From contig WTXI01000021.1 of assembly GCA_022376515.1 (NCBI GenBank), positions 406,513 through 470,512 on the forward strand: DNA of 64,000 nt. Reading direction: 5' to 3'. A model generated the notes under the pieces. The model did not search any database, was not told where the DNA came from, and saw only the letters and a list, made by a program, of their open reading frames with translations. The position numbers and the translations under genes were made by a program. Positions 20,983 to 33,525 of this stretch are shown piece by piece. Source of the DNA: Lactifluus volemus. Lineage: Eukaryota; Basidiomycota; Agaricomycetes; Russulales; Russulaceae. Numbering within the stretch: position 1 is the stretch's first letter; each line of letters begins with the position of its first letter.

Positions 20983-22469
20983 CTAAGAACGATATGGCAG
21001 GCGGTGGACTGTGACTGGGTGGTCGGAATGTTGGCGTGCAGCGATGAATAGCTCGATGGCATGCTCCTCGGCTGAGCCTCGCCGATACTTGCGAGGGTAA
21101 AGATGACGGAGTTGGGGTAACACCTTCCTGGCACCTTTCCCAGTTTGCCCTAGCAGCGAACATACAACCAACGGGTGTATGTCGGAACACAACCGCAGGG
21201 TCCGAACAGCGGTGAATGGGCGAAACAGTACGAGCCACAAAGGGTTGATCCTCATGTCCTCAAATTCCAGGTCCGAATCTGAATCTGAATCCGAGTCGTG
21301 ATCAGAAAAGGAATGGTCGCTCCCAATGTTGAGTTCTGTAACACTGGAAAGTAGAGGGGACAGGGTGCATATCTGTCCCATAGATGGGGGTTGGTAATCT
21401 GGCTCACGTAGGAAACGCAGGTTGAGCGTTCCGGAGAAAAACTCTGGGCCCTCTGACTGGTAAAGTTGGATGTGGACGCTATAAATACTAAATGTCACCT
21501 TCGCACAAAGAAAGGGCCCGTGCGGGAGTGAGTGAGAGATGACTTGTGGGATGTCAAACACGCGCGGCTTGTACTCATACGTGATCGAGAGAGTTTTGAG
21601 ATGAGGGACATCTATTCGAGCCAAGAGGTTCTCCGAGTACTCGTTGGAGCCTTGAAACCTGAACACTGTAAGAACCGGGAGGACGGCGCGTGTGTGTAAG
21701 GGTGGGGGTGCAAGTCGGATTGCGCTGAGCTTTTCGAACGAGATTTCAAGGTACGTGAGCTTGGTCAGGGTGGAGAGAGCTGTGACCATCGTCTCGGGTG
21801 AGATATAACCACGTTTGGGTATCTTGTTAAGGCGGAGATCGGAAAGGTCATTGCAGGACAAAAGAAGCTGAGGTAACGTCGGAAATATAATGTGACAAAG
21901 AATGAGTGATCGTAGATTTGGGGCGGATCCACCTAAAAACGTAACGGGAAGCGCAGGCTCCCAAAGAGTACTCGATTCCCAGTGAAGACATATCAATGAT
22001 GTCAGCTTGGGGAATGGCTTCTGCATCACTGTGGGCAACCTCCCACGGTCTTCGTTTGATATCGTGAGATGTATTTTGCATATGCGGTCACGCTGCTCAA
22101 GTGCAGAAACGATGTTATCCTGAAGATTGTGACAAGACATCTCGATGGGAAGGTTCGGCCAGACATCCAACATCGTCACAGGAGTTTTTTCTGAATAATA
22201 AACACGGAGATCGAGGCGGAGAGGGGATGAGAGAACGACGTATCGCCATCTTTGGCATACGTGCACAAGATTATGCCAAACCTTTGGCCATCGCTCCGAC
22301 AGAGAATACGACTCGGAAGCAACCACTTGGCGACAGAAGTCGAAAATCTTTAAAAGAATTTCGTCTGGGAGGACGCCGATTGCCACACGTGGGGAGATTT
22401 CGTCTAGAACACACAAGTCACCACTGTGGGCACGAAAAAATAACTTGAACATGACATACGATTCCTCAT
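20983..22469 (-). CDS. F-box/leucine-rich protein (copy 5)
   Basis: Predicted 476 aa. A very short exon 1 (22469-22460, ATGAGGAATC) precedes a 56-nt phase-1 intron (22459-22404, GTATGTC...CTAG), then exon 2 (22403-20983). The F-box is LPDEILLKIFDFCR with W..LVHVCQRWRYVVLSSPLRL. The C-terminal region has an acidic Asp/Ser run (DHDSDSDSDSDLEFEDM) from a small repeat. It is most like copy 12 (34205-35715), with which it shares exon 1, intron and 3' flank, so the two are recent duplicates. Longer read-through from 22596 is open but not supported by the sisters. Confidence 0.86.
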
Positions 22470-23542
22470 GAATGAAGCTTGAATGGGGCTGATGAACGTT
22501 CGGGTTAAGGTGCACAGCGGTTTCATTCTCCGCCAACTGGTGTCGGTTCGGCTTGTCGGCTTCACAGCTTGGTTTGTTTCTATCCCGGGGCCCCAAAATA
22601 TCACAAGATGCCAGTATAAGAGGTGAGCTACCACAGCTAGAAATTATGACATGGGAAGCAAGCTAGGGGATAATAAGCTTCTGACTGGTCTACACCGTGG
22701 CAAGAGCGGTAGACTCTATAAGAACAGCGTCCAAGTCTTTGGAATAGCCATTACTACCTGATGTTTTGAGTGTGTACAACGTGCACGCGTGTCATCTGAT
22801 GTATCAAAAAAAGAAGAGGGAAAGAAAAGGGGTTGACAGGGTAAGGCGCGGAGGCAAATATAGAAAGTACGGAAAGCGGTTCACGATCAACGATCAGTAG
22901 CCATACGTGATAACGCACAGAAGCAGAGGCGTGCTACGAGGCGTGCGTAGCCGGGCTCACCATGCACGTACCATCCTTGACCTCGTACAGATCGACACAT
23001 TACCACCCGGGCCGCTTCACACGCTCCATGTCGAGCGCACAGTCGTTTCGTCATCCATATCCTCCTTGTCATCGCCACCACCAGTATTCTCCACCTCTGC
23101 CTAGGATACTAGTATGCATATCACATGAGGGCATGCTGAAGCGAGTGACGTTGATGACGATCGGTGCCCAAGCATTGTGCCGGCCGTAGGTGGAGTGCTG
23201 AGACCACCACCGCCATGGGCGCCCATTGCCCCATCGTGCGGCAGGGGATCAAATGAATTGATATAGATTGGTTCGACATATTACCGACCTGTACATTTGA
23301 AATCAGTGGACATGCTGCTATGGTGATAATACGGAACTATACGTACGTTGGTATAATGCGAGTAGATATAAAAGTTGCTACACAGTTATACCAGTTACAA
23401 CGACGCAGGGAATATAGATGATATTGCTTATTTCGTGGGACATGGGATCGAAATACACAAGGCGGAAGATAAAAACCGATGGACAATAGTTGAGATGAGC
23501 GCCACGTAGGACGTGGCGGCAAGTGTTGGTCAGATGGATGGT
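22470..23542. repeat. Conserved spacer block, copy 1
   Basis: About 22640-23540 is strongly similar to 28090-28970 and, less so, to 35930-36830. Each copy lies between one 'copy 5-type' and one 'copy 6-type' F-box gene. Landmarks are CACCGTGGCAAGAGCGGTAG, GTATTCTCCACCTCTG and ATTATACC/AATACGGAAC-type words. A short minus-strand frame rich in Asp/Glu (EVENTGGGDDKEDMDDETTV) is shared, but copy 1 has a stop upstream of it. Function unknown. Confidence 0.7.
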
Positions 23543-25081
23543 TCACTCACTATCACTGCAGTCACGATATGGTAGGGAGTGGACTGTGACAGAGTGATCG
23601 GAGTTCTGGCCTGCAGCGATGAATAACTCTATGTCTTGCTCCTCGAGCTCATCTCTCCAACACGTGTCGGTGAGGTAGAGATTCTGAAGTTCAGGTAACA
23701 CCTCGTTTGTGTGTCCTGGAAGCGAAGATGTGATGAACGATACGACAAACGGCTGTATGTCGTTAGACAAGCGCAGGGTCCGAACAGAAGCGAATAGGTG
23801 AAACAGCACCAGCCACTTAGAATTGTCCCTCAGATCCATAAAACCCCTTTCGTCCAACTCCGCAAAGGATCTGTCGCTCCTGATGTCGAGCTCTGTAACA
23901 CTGGAAAGTAGAGGGGACATGGTGCGTATCTGTGCCATAGATGCGGCTTGGTAACCTGGCGCATGTTGCACGAAACCCAGCTCGACCTTTTTGGGAGAAT
24001 CTATTTCCGCTGACTGATAAAGTCGGATGTTGACGCTAATAAAGCGAAATGTCACCTCCGCACGATGGAAGGGCCCGAGCCGGAGTGAGTGTGTGATGGC
24101 TTGTGGGATGTCAAACGCGTGGGGCTCGTACTCGTACATGATTGAGAGTGTTTCGAGTTGAGGAACGTCAATCCGAGCAAGGAGGTCCTCTGAGTACTCA
24201 TTGACACCGTGATCATGAAATTTTAACAATGTAAGACTGGGGAGGACGGCGCGTGTGAGTGGGGGTGCAAGTCGGATCTCTCCGGGTTGTTTGAACCCGA
24301 TGTCGAGGCACGTGAGCTTGGTCAGGGTGGAGAGGACTGTGACCATTGCCTCAAGTGTAATATAACCAAGATCGGAAATATTTTGAAGACAGAGCTCGGA
24401 AAGGTCATTGCAGGGAAAAAGAAATTGGGGCAAGGTAGGAAATGGAATTCTACTCAGATAGAGTGATCATAGACGTGGGGGGGATCCACCTAAGAACGTA
24501 ACGGGAAGGGCTGGCACTGGTCCCGAGCCACGATGTCGTAAGTGAAGGCATGTTAGTGCAGGGAATGGCTTCTGCAGCTGAGTCAGTTTGGCCAATTTCC
24601 TATATTCTGAGGATGGTAGATAGAAATCCATTTCGCATATGCGGTCACGGTGCTCAAGAGCAGCGATGATGCTATCCTGAAGCTTGTAGTGACAGTATAT
24701 TTGAATGGGAATAGATGGCCAGACATCCAACATTTCCCTCACAAATCTACGGTGATGATCTGAGCAGTAAAGGCGTAGACCGAGACGAAGCGGGGATGAA
24801 AACACAACGTATCTCCATCTTTGGCATACGTGCACCAGCTCACACCACACCGGTGGCCAGCACACCAGCCACGAATATGGCTCTTTAATGGCAGCCGCTT
24901 GGCAGAAGTCGAAAATTGTTAGGAGGATTTCGTTTGGGAGTGCTTTTATTGGAGAAATCTTGCCTAGAACACACAAGTGAGTAATCATCGTACGGAGTAA
25001 ATGAACAAAAGACATACAATTCCTCAGGCTTTCGCCGGCATTCAATATGCCTTCCTGTATTGAAGATCCAAGGAAGGCCAT
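23543..25081 (-). pseudogene. F-box/leucine-rich gene with one premature stop (copy 6)
   Basis: Exon 1 (25081-25018) starts M-A-F-L-G-S-S. The 54-nt phase-1 intron is 25017-24964 and exon 2 is 24963-23543. The full frame of 494 codons is intact except for a single TGA at 24467-24469 (codon 187), where the sister gene copy 9 has an Arg-compatible CGA-type codon. The F-box itself (LPNEILLTIFDFCQ) is retained, so a truncated 186-aa F-box protein could be made. Otherwise very close to copy 9. Confidence 0.85.
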
Positions 25082-25559
25082 ATATTGTGATCGGTGATCG
25101 GAGGGATACCGGAGGCTCTGGATGGCGAGAGATGGAATGGCTATTCGACTGAAGCTTGAAGGGAATGATGAGCGTTGGTTGGATGTTACGTCTGGGTCAG
25201 TTACATAAGCAAAGGTTTCATTCTCCGCAAAAGCAAGCACTGGCAGAGCCGTGCTGCACACTAAGATTGTTACTGGCCTGGTACACCTGGTTCAGTTTGA
25301 GCCAGTACGGCGGAAGCACAGCAATGACTCGACGATAGTATGGAACCAGTACTTGGAAACGTTGATGAGCTCAATCCGATTTGGACAACACTCTTGGGAG
25401 CACGGGTAAGTTCGAAGAGGGAAAGAAAAAATGGGGGTGCTCAGGGACACCCGAAAGGGGAAATGGGGTCGCTGCGCAATGAAGCGTTCGGAAACACTAG
25501 AGTAAAATGCATAGTAAAAATAGGTTGAGACAGACAGGAGAAACAAAATGTGACTTTAG
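25082..25559. other. Spacer, duplicated at 30.6-31.1 kb
   Basis: The stretch 25240-25480 (TTACTGGCCTGGTACACC, AACACTCTTGGGAGCACGGG) is a near copy of 30860-31080. No gene is seen. Confidence 0.6.
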
Positions 25560-25930
25560 TTGTTTTGAATGCAGGCAAAGTCAAGCGGTAATCGCAATCT
25601 GCTACGTTCTGAGGTTGATAGAAAAGGCAAAGCTCGCATATGCCAGCGATCATGGTACTCAAGAGTAGCAATAATGTCATCCCTGAGATTATGAGTGTAT
25701 AATCTGATAGGAAGGGGTAGCCAGACATCTAACATCTCCCTCTACAGAAGTACGATCTGTGCAGTGAAAGTGTAGATCGAGACGGAGAGGGGAAGAAACA
25801 TGACGTATCGACAACGTTTGCCATAACCCTAGCCACAGGTCTGACTCGTTCATGGCAGCCACTTGGCAGAAGTCGGAGAATTTTAGGACGATTTCATCTG
25901 TCATTGTCACGCATGGAGAAACATCCAAGT
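25560..25930 (-). pseudogene. F-box fragment (copy 7), N-terminal only
   Basis: Decayed F-box remnant. The frame at 25689-25928 reads DEIVLKFSDFCQVAAMNESDLW, and a second frame continues (25441-25728). LPDE is damaged (the leucine-proline part is missing) and the leucine-rich region is gone. It is a diverged duplicate of the fragment at 31200-31628. Confidence 0.75.
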
Positions 25931-26242
25931 CAGCTAGAACACGCGGTACGTACTAGTTGTGACTCGGGATGTAAGCAAAAGACGTATGATTACTTCCCGT
26001 ATCATTCGCCCACTTTTAAGGGTCATCTACTATGATAGGAGGAAGTTCGAGGCACGCCAGAGGTCTGAATGAGAGACGCTAATAAGAGTGGAGTGCTTGA
26101 AAGCCAGTTACTTCTGAACTACGTATACCATAAGCGGAAATGTTACAGATCTGGAGGCAGAAAGAGCTGAAGATGGTATATCTTGTAGATGACACTGGGC
26201 GCGAAGTCAGTAAGGATAGAAGAACGCATTTTATATGCAGCT
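25931..26242. other. 3' flank block of the F-box unit
   Basis: The stretch 26090-26242 (CTACGTATACCATAAGCGGAAATG, TATATCTTGTAGATGACAC, GCGAAGTCAGTAAGGATAGA) is shared with 31785-31960, 37605-37800 and 42330-42467, always just downstream of an F-box gene's 3' end. It may contain the shared poly-A region. Confidence 0.6.
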
Positions 26243-27885
26243 CTAATAGCAATCCCATAACGCCAAAAGCGTGGCAGGCGGTGGATGGCAATAGGGTGAC
26301 CGTGCAGCGATGAATCGTTCTATATCTCGGCCCTCGAATACGTCTTGCAATTGACTTTGGATGAGGTAGATATTTTGGAGTTCAGGTGACAACTCGGTGA
26401 CACTTTCCCGAGTGTGTCCTAGCAGAGAACATAGGAAACCAAACCGCAGGGTCCGAACAGTGGTGAATGGGCGAAACAGTACGAGCCACTCAGAATTGAT
26501 CCTCATGTCCTCGAAACCCAGGTCCTCCGAAAACGAATCCGAGCCGTACTCAAAAAAGGGATAGTCGCTCCTGATGTCACTGGAAAGTAGTGGGGAAAGG
26601 GTGCATATCTGTCCCATAGATGGGGTTTGGTAACCTGGCTCCTGAAAGAAAGAAGGGTTGAGCGTTTTGGAGAAAAAATCTGCGCCCTCTAACTAGTAAG
26701 GTCGGATGTCGACATCATGAAAGCTTAATGTCACCTCTGCACAATGGAAGGGCCCGGCCAGAGCAGGAGTGAGTGAGTGATGACTTGTCAGATGTCAAAC
26801 ACGCGCGGTTCATACTCGTACGTGATCGCGAGAGCTTGAGATGTGGGACCTCTATTCGAGCCAAGAGGTTCTCCGAGTACTCGTTGGCGCCTTGAAACTT
26901 GAACGCTGTAAGTACCGGGAGGGCGGCGCCTGTGAGTAAGGGTGGGGATGCAAGTCGGATCGCTCCGAGTTTTTCGAACCAGATTTCAGGGTACGTGAGC
27001 TTGGTCAGGGCGGAGAGGACAGTGACCATCGTCTCGGGTGAAATATAACCATGTTTGAGTATCTGTTGGAGGTGGAGCTCGGAAAGGTCATTGCGGGAAA
27101 AAGAAGCTGAGGTAACATCGGTAATGGAAGACCCCTCAAAGTGAGTGATTGTAGGCGTCCACCAAAGTGTTGAGACGCGACCCGGATCCCGCGGATTCAG
27201 CGGACCGGAAACCGTGGAACGCACGCTTATATCATCTCTTACCATATTTAGCTTACCTGTGACATAACGCTATCTAATCTCGCAGGTACTTATGATCTAT
27301 GAATAAAGTCTTGTTGCCTACGACTGACTGAACGCTATCTAATCTCACAGGCGATCATCTAAGCCATTGTATCGACACTAAGAACGTAACGTAACGGGAA
27401 GCGCGCTGTGGTTCAAGCCCCGACCAAAGATTACTCAACTCTAATGCAAGGACATGTCAGCACCGGGAATGGCTTATGCATCACTGTGGGCAGCCTCCCA
27501 CAGTCTTCACTTGATATCGTGAAATGTATTTTGCATATGCAGTCACGCTGCTCCAGTGCAGGAACGATGTTATCCTGAAGATTGTGACAGGATATCTCGA
27601 TAGGAAGGTTCGGCCATACTTCCAACATCGTCATAGGAGTTTTTGCCTGAATAAAAAACACGCGGATGAGAAAACGATGTATCGCCATCTTTGGAATATG
27701 TGCACAAACCATCGCTCCGACAGAGTATACGGCTCGGAAGCAACCACTTGGCGACAGAAGTCGAAAATCCTTAGAAGAATTTCGTCTTGGAGGATGCTGA
27801 AATCGTCAGGAGATTTCGTCTAGAACGGACAAGTCACCACCGTAGGCACTAGAAATAACTTGAAACATGATATACGATGTCTCAT
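26243..27885 (-). pseudogene. F-box pseudogene (copy 8), multiply damaged
   Basis: Corresponds to the copy 5/12 type. Exon 1 (ATGAGACATC at 27885-27876) and its GT...CTAG intron are visible, but exon 2 hits TGA at 27806-27808 within its first codons. The W..LVHVCQRW part of the F-box is deleted, about 218 bp of foreign DNA lies at 27159-27376, and at least two further frame changes separate the C-terminal frame (26243-26617). The remaining pieces still match the leucine-rich region and the RFIAAR tail. Confidence 0.85.
27159..27376. mobile_element. Insertion in F-box copy 8, possible solo LTR
   Basis: Sister genes run straight through this point, whereas copy 8 carries ~218 bp replacing about 19 bp. 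Inside, 27168-27349 begins TGTTGAGAC and ends TCTCACA, a weak inverted pair like the ends of some copia LTRs. It contains AATAAAG (~27302) and a 20-bp word (AACGCTATCTAATCTC) twice. No target duplication was found, so the identity is tentative. Confidence 0.4.
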
Positions 27886-28967
27886 GAATGAAGCTTGAAC
27901 GGGGCTGATGAACGTTCGGGTTAAGTTGGCTTACACGTGCACAGGAGTTTCATTCTCCGCCAACCGGTGTTGGTCCGGCTTGGCGGTGGTTGCCCGTGTC
28001 GAGCCGATTCGAGTCACCGGATTGAGGACACCTATCTGATAACCCAAATATATCACAAGTAAGATGTTAGTATAAGAGGTGAACTACCACAGCTAGCAAT
28101 CAGGAAGGGGTGGGTATGGGAAGCAAGCTAGGGGCTTCTCATTGGTCTACACCGTGGCAAGAGCGGTAGACTCTGTAAGAACAGCGTCCAAGTCTTTGGA
28201 ATAACCATTAATACCTAATGTGTTGAGTGTACAACGTGAACGCGTGTCATCTGATGTATCAAACAAAGAAGAGGGAAAGAAAAGGGGTTGACAGGGTAAG
28301 GCGCGGAGACAAATATAGAAAGTACGGAAAGCGGTTCACGATCATACGTGAGAACGCACGGAAGCAGAGGTGTGCTACGAGGCGTGCGTAGCCGGGCTCA
28401 CCATGCACATGCCATCCTTGACCTCGTACAGATCGACACATTACCACCCGGGCCGCTTCACACGCTCCATGTCGAGCGCACAGTCGTTTCGTCATCCATA
28501 TCCTCCTTGTCATCGCCACCACCAGTATTCTCCACCTCTGACTGGGATACTAGTATCCATGTCACATGAGGGCATGCTGAAGCGAGTGACGCCGGTGATG
28601 ATCGGTGCCCAAGCATTGTGCTGGCCGCATGTGGAGTTCTGAGACCACCACCACCATGGGCGCCCATTGCCCCATCGTGCGGCAGGGGATCAAATGAATT
28701 GATATAGATTAGTTCGACATATTACCGACCTGTACATTTGAAATCAGTGGACATGCTATTATGGTGATAATACGGAACTAGACGTACGTTAGGAGTAGAT
28801 ATAAAAGTTGGATGCTACTCAGTTAGACCAGTTACAACGATGCAGGGAATATAGATGATAATGGTTATTTCGTGGGACATGGGATCGAAAATAGACAAGG
28901 CGGAAGATAAAAACCGATGGACAATAGTTGAGATGAGCGCTATGTAGGACGTGGCGGCAAGTGTTGG
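27886..28967. repeat. Conserved spacer block, copy 2
   Basis: The stretch 28090-28970 matches 22640-23540 closely over nearly its whole length and 35930-36830 more loosely. The minus-strand frame 28458-28667 (69 codons, EVENTGGGDDKEDMDDETTV near its end) is open here. No known domain. Confidence 0.7.
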
Positions 28968-30532
28968 TTAGATGGATGGTTCACCATCACTGCAGTCACG
29001 ATATGGCAGGCGGTGGACTGTGACAGAGTGATCGGAGTTCTGGCCTGCAGCGATGAATAACTCTATGGCTTGCTCCTCGAGCTCATCTCTCCAATCCCTC
29101 TCGGTGAGGTAGAGATTCTGAAGTTCAGGTAACACCTCAGTTGTGCGTCCTGGTAGTAAAGATGCGATGAACGATACGACGAACGGCTGTATGTCGCCAG
29201 AGAAACACAGGGTCCGAATAGAAGCGAATAGGTGAAACAGTACCAGCCACTGAGAATTGTCCCTCAGATTCATCACATCCCTTTTGTCCAACCTCTCAAA
29301 GGATCTGTCGCTCCTGATGTCGAGCTTTGTAACACTGGAAAGTAGAGGGGACAGGGTGCGTATCTGTGCCATATATGCGGCTTGGTAACCTGGCGCGTAC
29401 TGGATGAAGCACAACTCGACCTTCTTGGGAGAATCTGTTTCCACTGACTGATAAAGTCGGATGTTGACGCTAATAAAGCGAAATGTCACCTCCGCACGAT
29501 GGAAGGGCCCGAGCCGGAGTGAGTGAGAGATGAGTTGTGGGATGTCAAACACGTGCGGGTCGTACTCGTACACCATCGAGAGAGTTTCGAGATGAGGAAC
29601 GTCGATTCGAGAAAGGAGGTCCTCTGAGTACTTCTTGACACCGTGATCATAAAATCTTAACACTGTAAGACTCTGGAGGACGGAGCGTGTGAGCGGGGGT
29701 GGGGGTGGGGGTGCAAGTCGGATCTCTCCGGGTTGTTTGAATCCGATTTCGAGGCACTTGAGCTTGGTCAGGGCGGAGAGGACTGTGACCATTGCCTCGG
29801 GTGATATGTAACCAAGATCGGGTATATTTTGAAGATAGAGCTCAGAAAGGTCATTGCAGGACAAAAGAAATTGGGGCAAGGTCGGAAATGGGATGCCCTC
29901 CAACTGGAATGATCGTAGACTTGGGGCGGATCCACCTAAGAACGTAACGGGAAGGGCCGGCACTGGTTCAAAGCCACGGCATCGTAATCGAAGGCATGTT
30001 AGTCCGGGGAATGGATTCTGCAGCTGGGTCAGTTTGGCCAAATTCCCATATTCCAAGGATGGTAGATAGAAATTCATTTCGCATATGCGGTCACAGTGCT
30101 CAAGAGCAGCGATGTTGTTATCCTGAAGGTCATGGTGACAGCATATTTCCATGGGAATGGATGGCCAGACATCCAACATTTCCCTCACAAATCTACGGTG
30201 ATGATCTGTGGAGTAAAGGCGTAGGTCGAGACGAAGCGGGGATGAAAACACAGTGTATCTCCATCTTTGGCATACATGCACCAGTTTACACCACACCTGT
30301 GGCCAGCACTCCGGCTCCCAATATGGCTCCTTCATGGCAGCCGCTCGGCAGAAGTCGAAAATTTTTAGGAGGATTTCATCTGGGAGTGCTTTTATTGGAG
30401 AAATCTCGCCTAGAACGTACAAGTAACAAGTGAGTAATCACCGTACGGAGCATGGACAAAAGACATACAATTCCTCAGGCTTTCGCTGGTGTTCAACATG
30501 GTTTCCTGTATTGCAGATCCAAGAAAGGCCAT
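28968..30532 (-). CDS. F-box/leucine-rich protein (copy 9)
   Basis: Predicted 501 aa. Exon 1 (30532-30469) starts M-A-F-L-G-S-A. The 59-nt phase-1 intron is 30468-30410 (GTATGTC...CTAG), and exon 2 is 30409-28968. The F-box is LPDEILLKIFDFCR with LVHVCQRWRYTVFSSPLRL. A run of prolines (APPPPPPP) in the middle comes from a GGGGGT-type hexamer repeat. The tail is AIELFIAAGQNSDHSVTVHRLP. It is the intact sister of copy 6, which carries a stop. Confidence 0.87.
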
Positions 30533-31199
30533 ATATTGTGATCGGTGACCGGAGGAATACTGGAGGTTCTGGATGGCGAGAGATGCAAATGGCTGTTCGA
30601 CTGAAGCTTGAAGGGAAGGTGCTGATGAGCGTTGGTTTTTTATTTATTTTAATTTGAGGATGAGCATTGGTTGGCTTGTTTACGTGTGGGTCATTTACAT
30701 AAGCAAAGGTTTCATTCTCCGCATAAGCAAGCAGAGCAACAAAACGCCACGTCACAATTTTTAAAAAAAGTATAAGAGAATAGGGGAAACTACCGCTGCG
30801 CAGCTAGCAATTGGGGATGGGGAACACCTGAGAAACAAGAGGACACGTTGGCTGTGATGCTGCACACTAATATAAAATTTGTTACTGGCCTGGTACACCG
30901 GGTTCAGTTTGAGCCGGTACGGCGCAAGCACAGTAACAACTTGACGATAGTATGGAACCAGGGCAACGCAGTACTCGGAAATGTTGATGAGCTCAATCAC
31001 CGATTTGGACAACACTCTTGGGAGCACGGGTAAGTTCGAAGTGGGAAAAAAAAATGGGGGTGCCCGAAATCGGAAATGGGCGGGACGCGAGGTCGCCGCG
31101 CGACGAATGCCCGCGAAAATGCCCCCGAGTCACAAAAAAGGGAAGGGCTCGGAAACACTACAGTAAAATGCATGGTCAAAATCACGGTCAAAACTATGA
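30533..31199. other. Spacer, duplicate of 25.1-25.5 kb
   Basis: 30860-31080 repeats 25240-25480. A low-complexity AT run (TTTTTTATTTATTTTAATTT) at ~30636-30655 is specific to this copy. No gene. Confidence 0.55.
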
Positions 31200-31628
31200 T
31201 AGGTTGAGATGGACAAGAAAAACAAAAATGTGACCTGAGTTGTTTTGAATGCAGGCAAAGTTGTCGAAAACAAGCGGTAAATTGCAATCTGCTATGTTCC
31301 GAGGTTGGTAGAAAAGACAAAGCTCGCATATACCAGCGGTCATGGTACTCAAGAGTAGTAATAATGTCATCCCTGAGATTATGAGTGTGTATTCTGATTG
31401 GAAGGGGTGGCCAGACATCTCCCTCTACAGAAGTACAATCTGTGCAGTGAAGGCGTAGACTCGGATCGAGACGGAGAGGGGAAGAAAACATGACATATCG
31501 ACAACTTTTGCCCACAGCCCTCGCCACAAGTCTGGCCCATTCATGGCAGCCACTTGACGGAAGTCGGAGATTTTTAGGACAATTTCATCTGGGAGCTCTG
31601 TCGTTGTCACGCGTGGGGAAACCTCCAA
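31200..31628 (-). pseudogene. F-box fragment (copy 10), N-terminal only
   Basis: Reads LPDEIVLKISDFRQVAAMNGPDLW in one frame (31425-31628) and CRYVMFSSPLRLD...RLHCTD...WPPLPI in another (up to 31527), so a frameshift lies between. The leucine-rich region is lost. It is a diverged duplicate of copy 7. Confidence 0.78.
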
Positions 31629-31961
31629 ACACGCAGTACGTACTAGTTGTGACTCGGGATGTAAGCAAAAGACGTATGATTACTTCCCTTATCATTCGCC
31701 CAGTATTGAGGCTCATCTACTGATCGGAAGAAGTTCGAGGAACGCCAGAGGTTCTAAATGAGAGACGCTAATAAGAGTGGAGTGCTTGAAAGCCAGTTAC
31801 TTCTAAATTACGTATACCATAAGCGGAAATGTTACAGTCTGGAGGCAGAAAGAACTGATGAAAAGTAAAGATGGTATATCTTGTAGATGACATCGGGCGC
31901 GAAGTCAGTAAGGATAGAAGAACGCATTTAATTTGCAGCTCTAATAGCAATCACCGTAACT
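31629..31961. other. 3' flank block of the F-box unit
   Basis: The stretch 31785-31960 is the second copy of the shared 3' flank block (see 26090-26242). No gene. Confidence 0.55.
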
Positions 31962-33525
31962 TCAAGGGCGTGGCAGGCGGTGGACAGCAATAGGGTGACC
32001 GGAATGCTGACGTGCAGCGATTATTCGTTCTATATCTTTCTCGAATACGTCATGAAAAGGACTTTGGAGGTAGATATTTTGAAGTTCAGGTAACAACTCG
32101 GTGACACTTTCCCAAGCGAGCCAATATATGAAACGCCACCGTATCTTTCCAGCAGATAAACGCAGGGTCCGAACAGCAGTGAATGGTTGGAGAAGTACCG
32201 GCCATGGAGGATTGTGCGTCAGTAACTCCAAATCGTGACCGGTCCAGTGGCCCTCGAATCTGTCGGTTCGGATGTCAAGCTCTGTAACGCTGGAAAGGAT
32301 AGGGAAAGACTGGGTGCATATCTGTGCCATAGACGAGACTTGTTTAGCTGGCACGTACTCGCCCTCCATGATTACTAGTACCAGATGGAAGAAGGGAACA
32401 CTGTCATCATCTGCCCATACGTCTGCGGAGTCTGATTCGTAAAGTGTGATGGTGGCGTCATAGGGACCAAGGCGCAGGTCTGCACGATTGAATGGCTCGG
32501 GTGTGAGTGACTCAGAGACTCGGATGACTGGTCGAATGCTGATGTGAGGCCCGAAGAATTTGACCGAGAAATGTTTGAGTTGGGGAACATCTATCCGAGC
32601 AAGGAGGTCCTCCAAATATTCACTGACACCACGAAATCGGAAATTTGTGAGAGCAGGGAGGAGTGTGTGTGTGACCGGCGGCGGGCCTTGGACCGTTCCG
32701 GCCTGGGATCGTCTAACCGAAAACGCGATGGAAAGGTGTGTGAGACGTGTCAGAGCGGAGAGGCCTGCGGTCATTGCCTCTGGTGAAATGTAGCCAATAC
32801 CGGGTATATCGGGTATATTTAGAAGCGAGAGCTCGGAAAGGTCGTTGGAGGACAAAAGAAGTTGAGGAAATGTCGGAAATGGAAAGCCATCCAAAATAGC
32901 TGATCGTAGACGTGGGGCGGATCTCCCTAAGATACATCGGCAGGCATCGGCGACTCGGAATACGGACCCCAGGGACAGGTCTGAATGCGGAGACTCAGGC
33001 TGGTCAGTGTAGGGAACGACCTCTTCATCACTGCGGCCAGACTCAGATAGTTTGAGTATGGTAGGTTGAGAGTGATTCCGCATATGCGGTCATGGTGCTT
33101 GGCGAGTGCGACCATGATTCTATTCCCAAGTCTGCCAGTATGATAGTAAGAACCAACTTCAATAGGAAAGGGCGGCCAGATATCCAACATCTCTCTCACG
33201 TGTCCACTACTTGTGCAGTAAAGGCGTAGATCGAGGCCGAGTGGGGATGAAAATATCACATATCGCCATCGTTGGCATACGTGCACCAATACACACCATT
33301 CCCTTTGCCATTCCCACCATGGCGCGCTTAACAGCCTGGGGTCCATGATGGCCGCTCGGCAAAAGTCAAAGATCTCTAGGAGGAGTTCATCTGGTAATAA
33401 ATTGATTGTCACACGTGGCGAGATTTGGCCTAGATCACACAGGTGAGTGATCATCGTAGACACTAAGAAAAAGACATACCGTTCTTTCCTGTAGCATTTG
33501 ACATGCCTTTTTTGCCTTTCTGCAT
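31962..33525 (-). pseudogene. F-box/leucine-rich gene with a 1-nt deletion (copy 11)
   Basis: Exon 1 (33525-33480) starts M-Q-K-G-K-K-G. A 50-nt phase-1 intron (33479-33430, GTATGTC...CTAG) precedes exon 2 (33429-31962). The F-box (LPDELLLEIFDFCR, W..LVHVCQRWRYVIFSSPLGL) and the complete leucine-rich region are present. One base is missing near 32940, where the sisters read PDGILGGSAP, so the frame changes and stops. Everything after it is intact in the other frame, ending in AARQHSGHPIAVHRLP. Either a very young pseudogene or a sequencing error. Confidence 0.85.

Noticed and set aside
22690..22740. A tRNA-like A-box word (GTGGCAAGAGCGGTAGACTC)
   Set aside because: No B box follows at a normal distance and the fold is not tRNA-like; it is part of the duplicated spacer.
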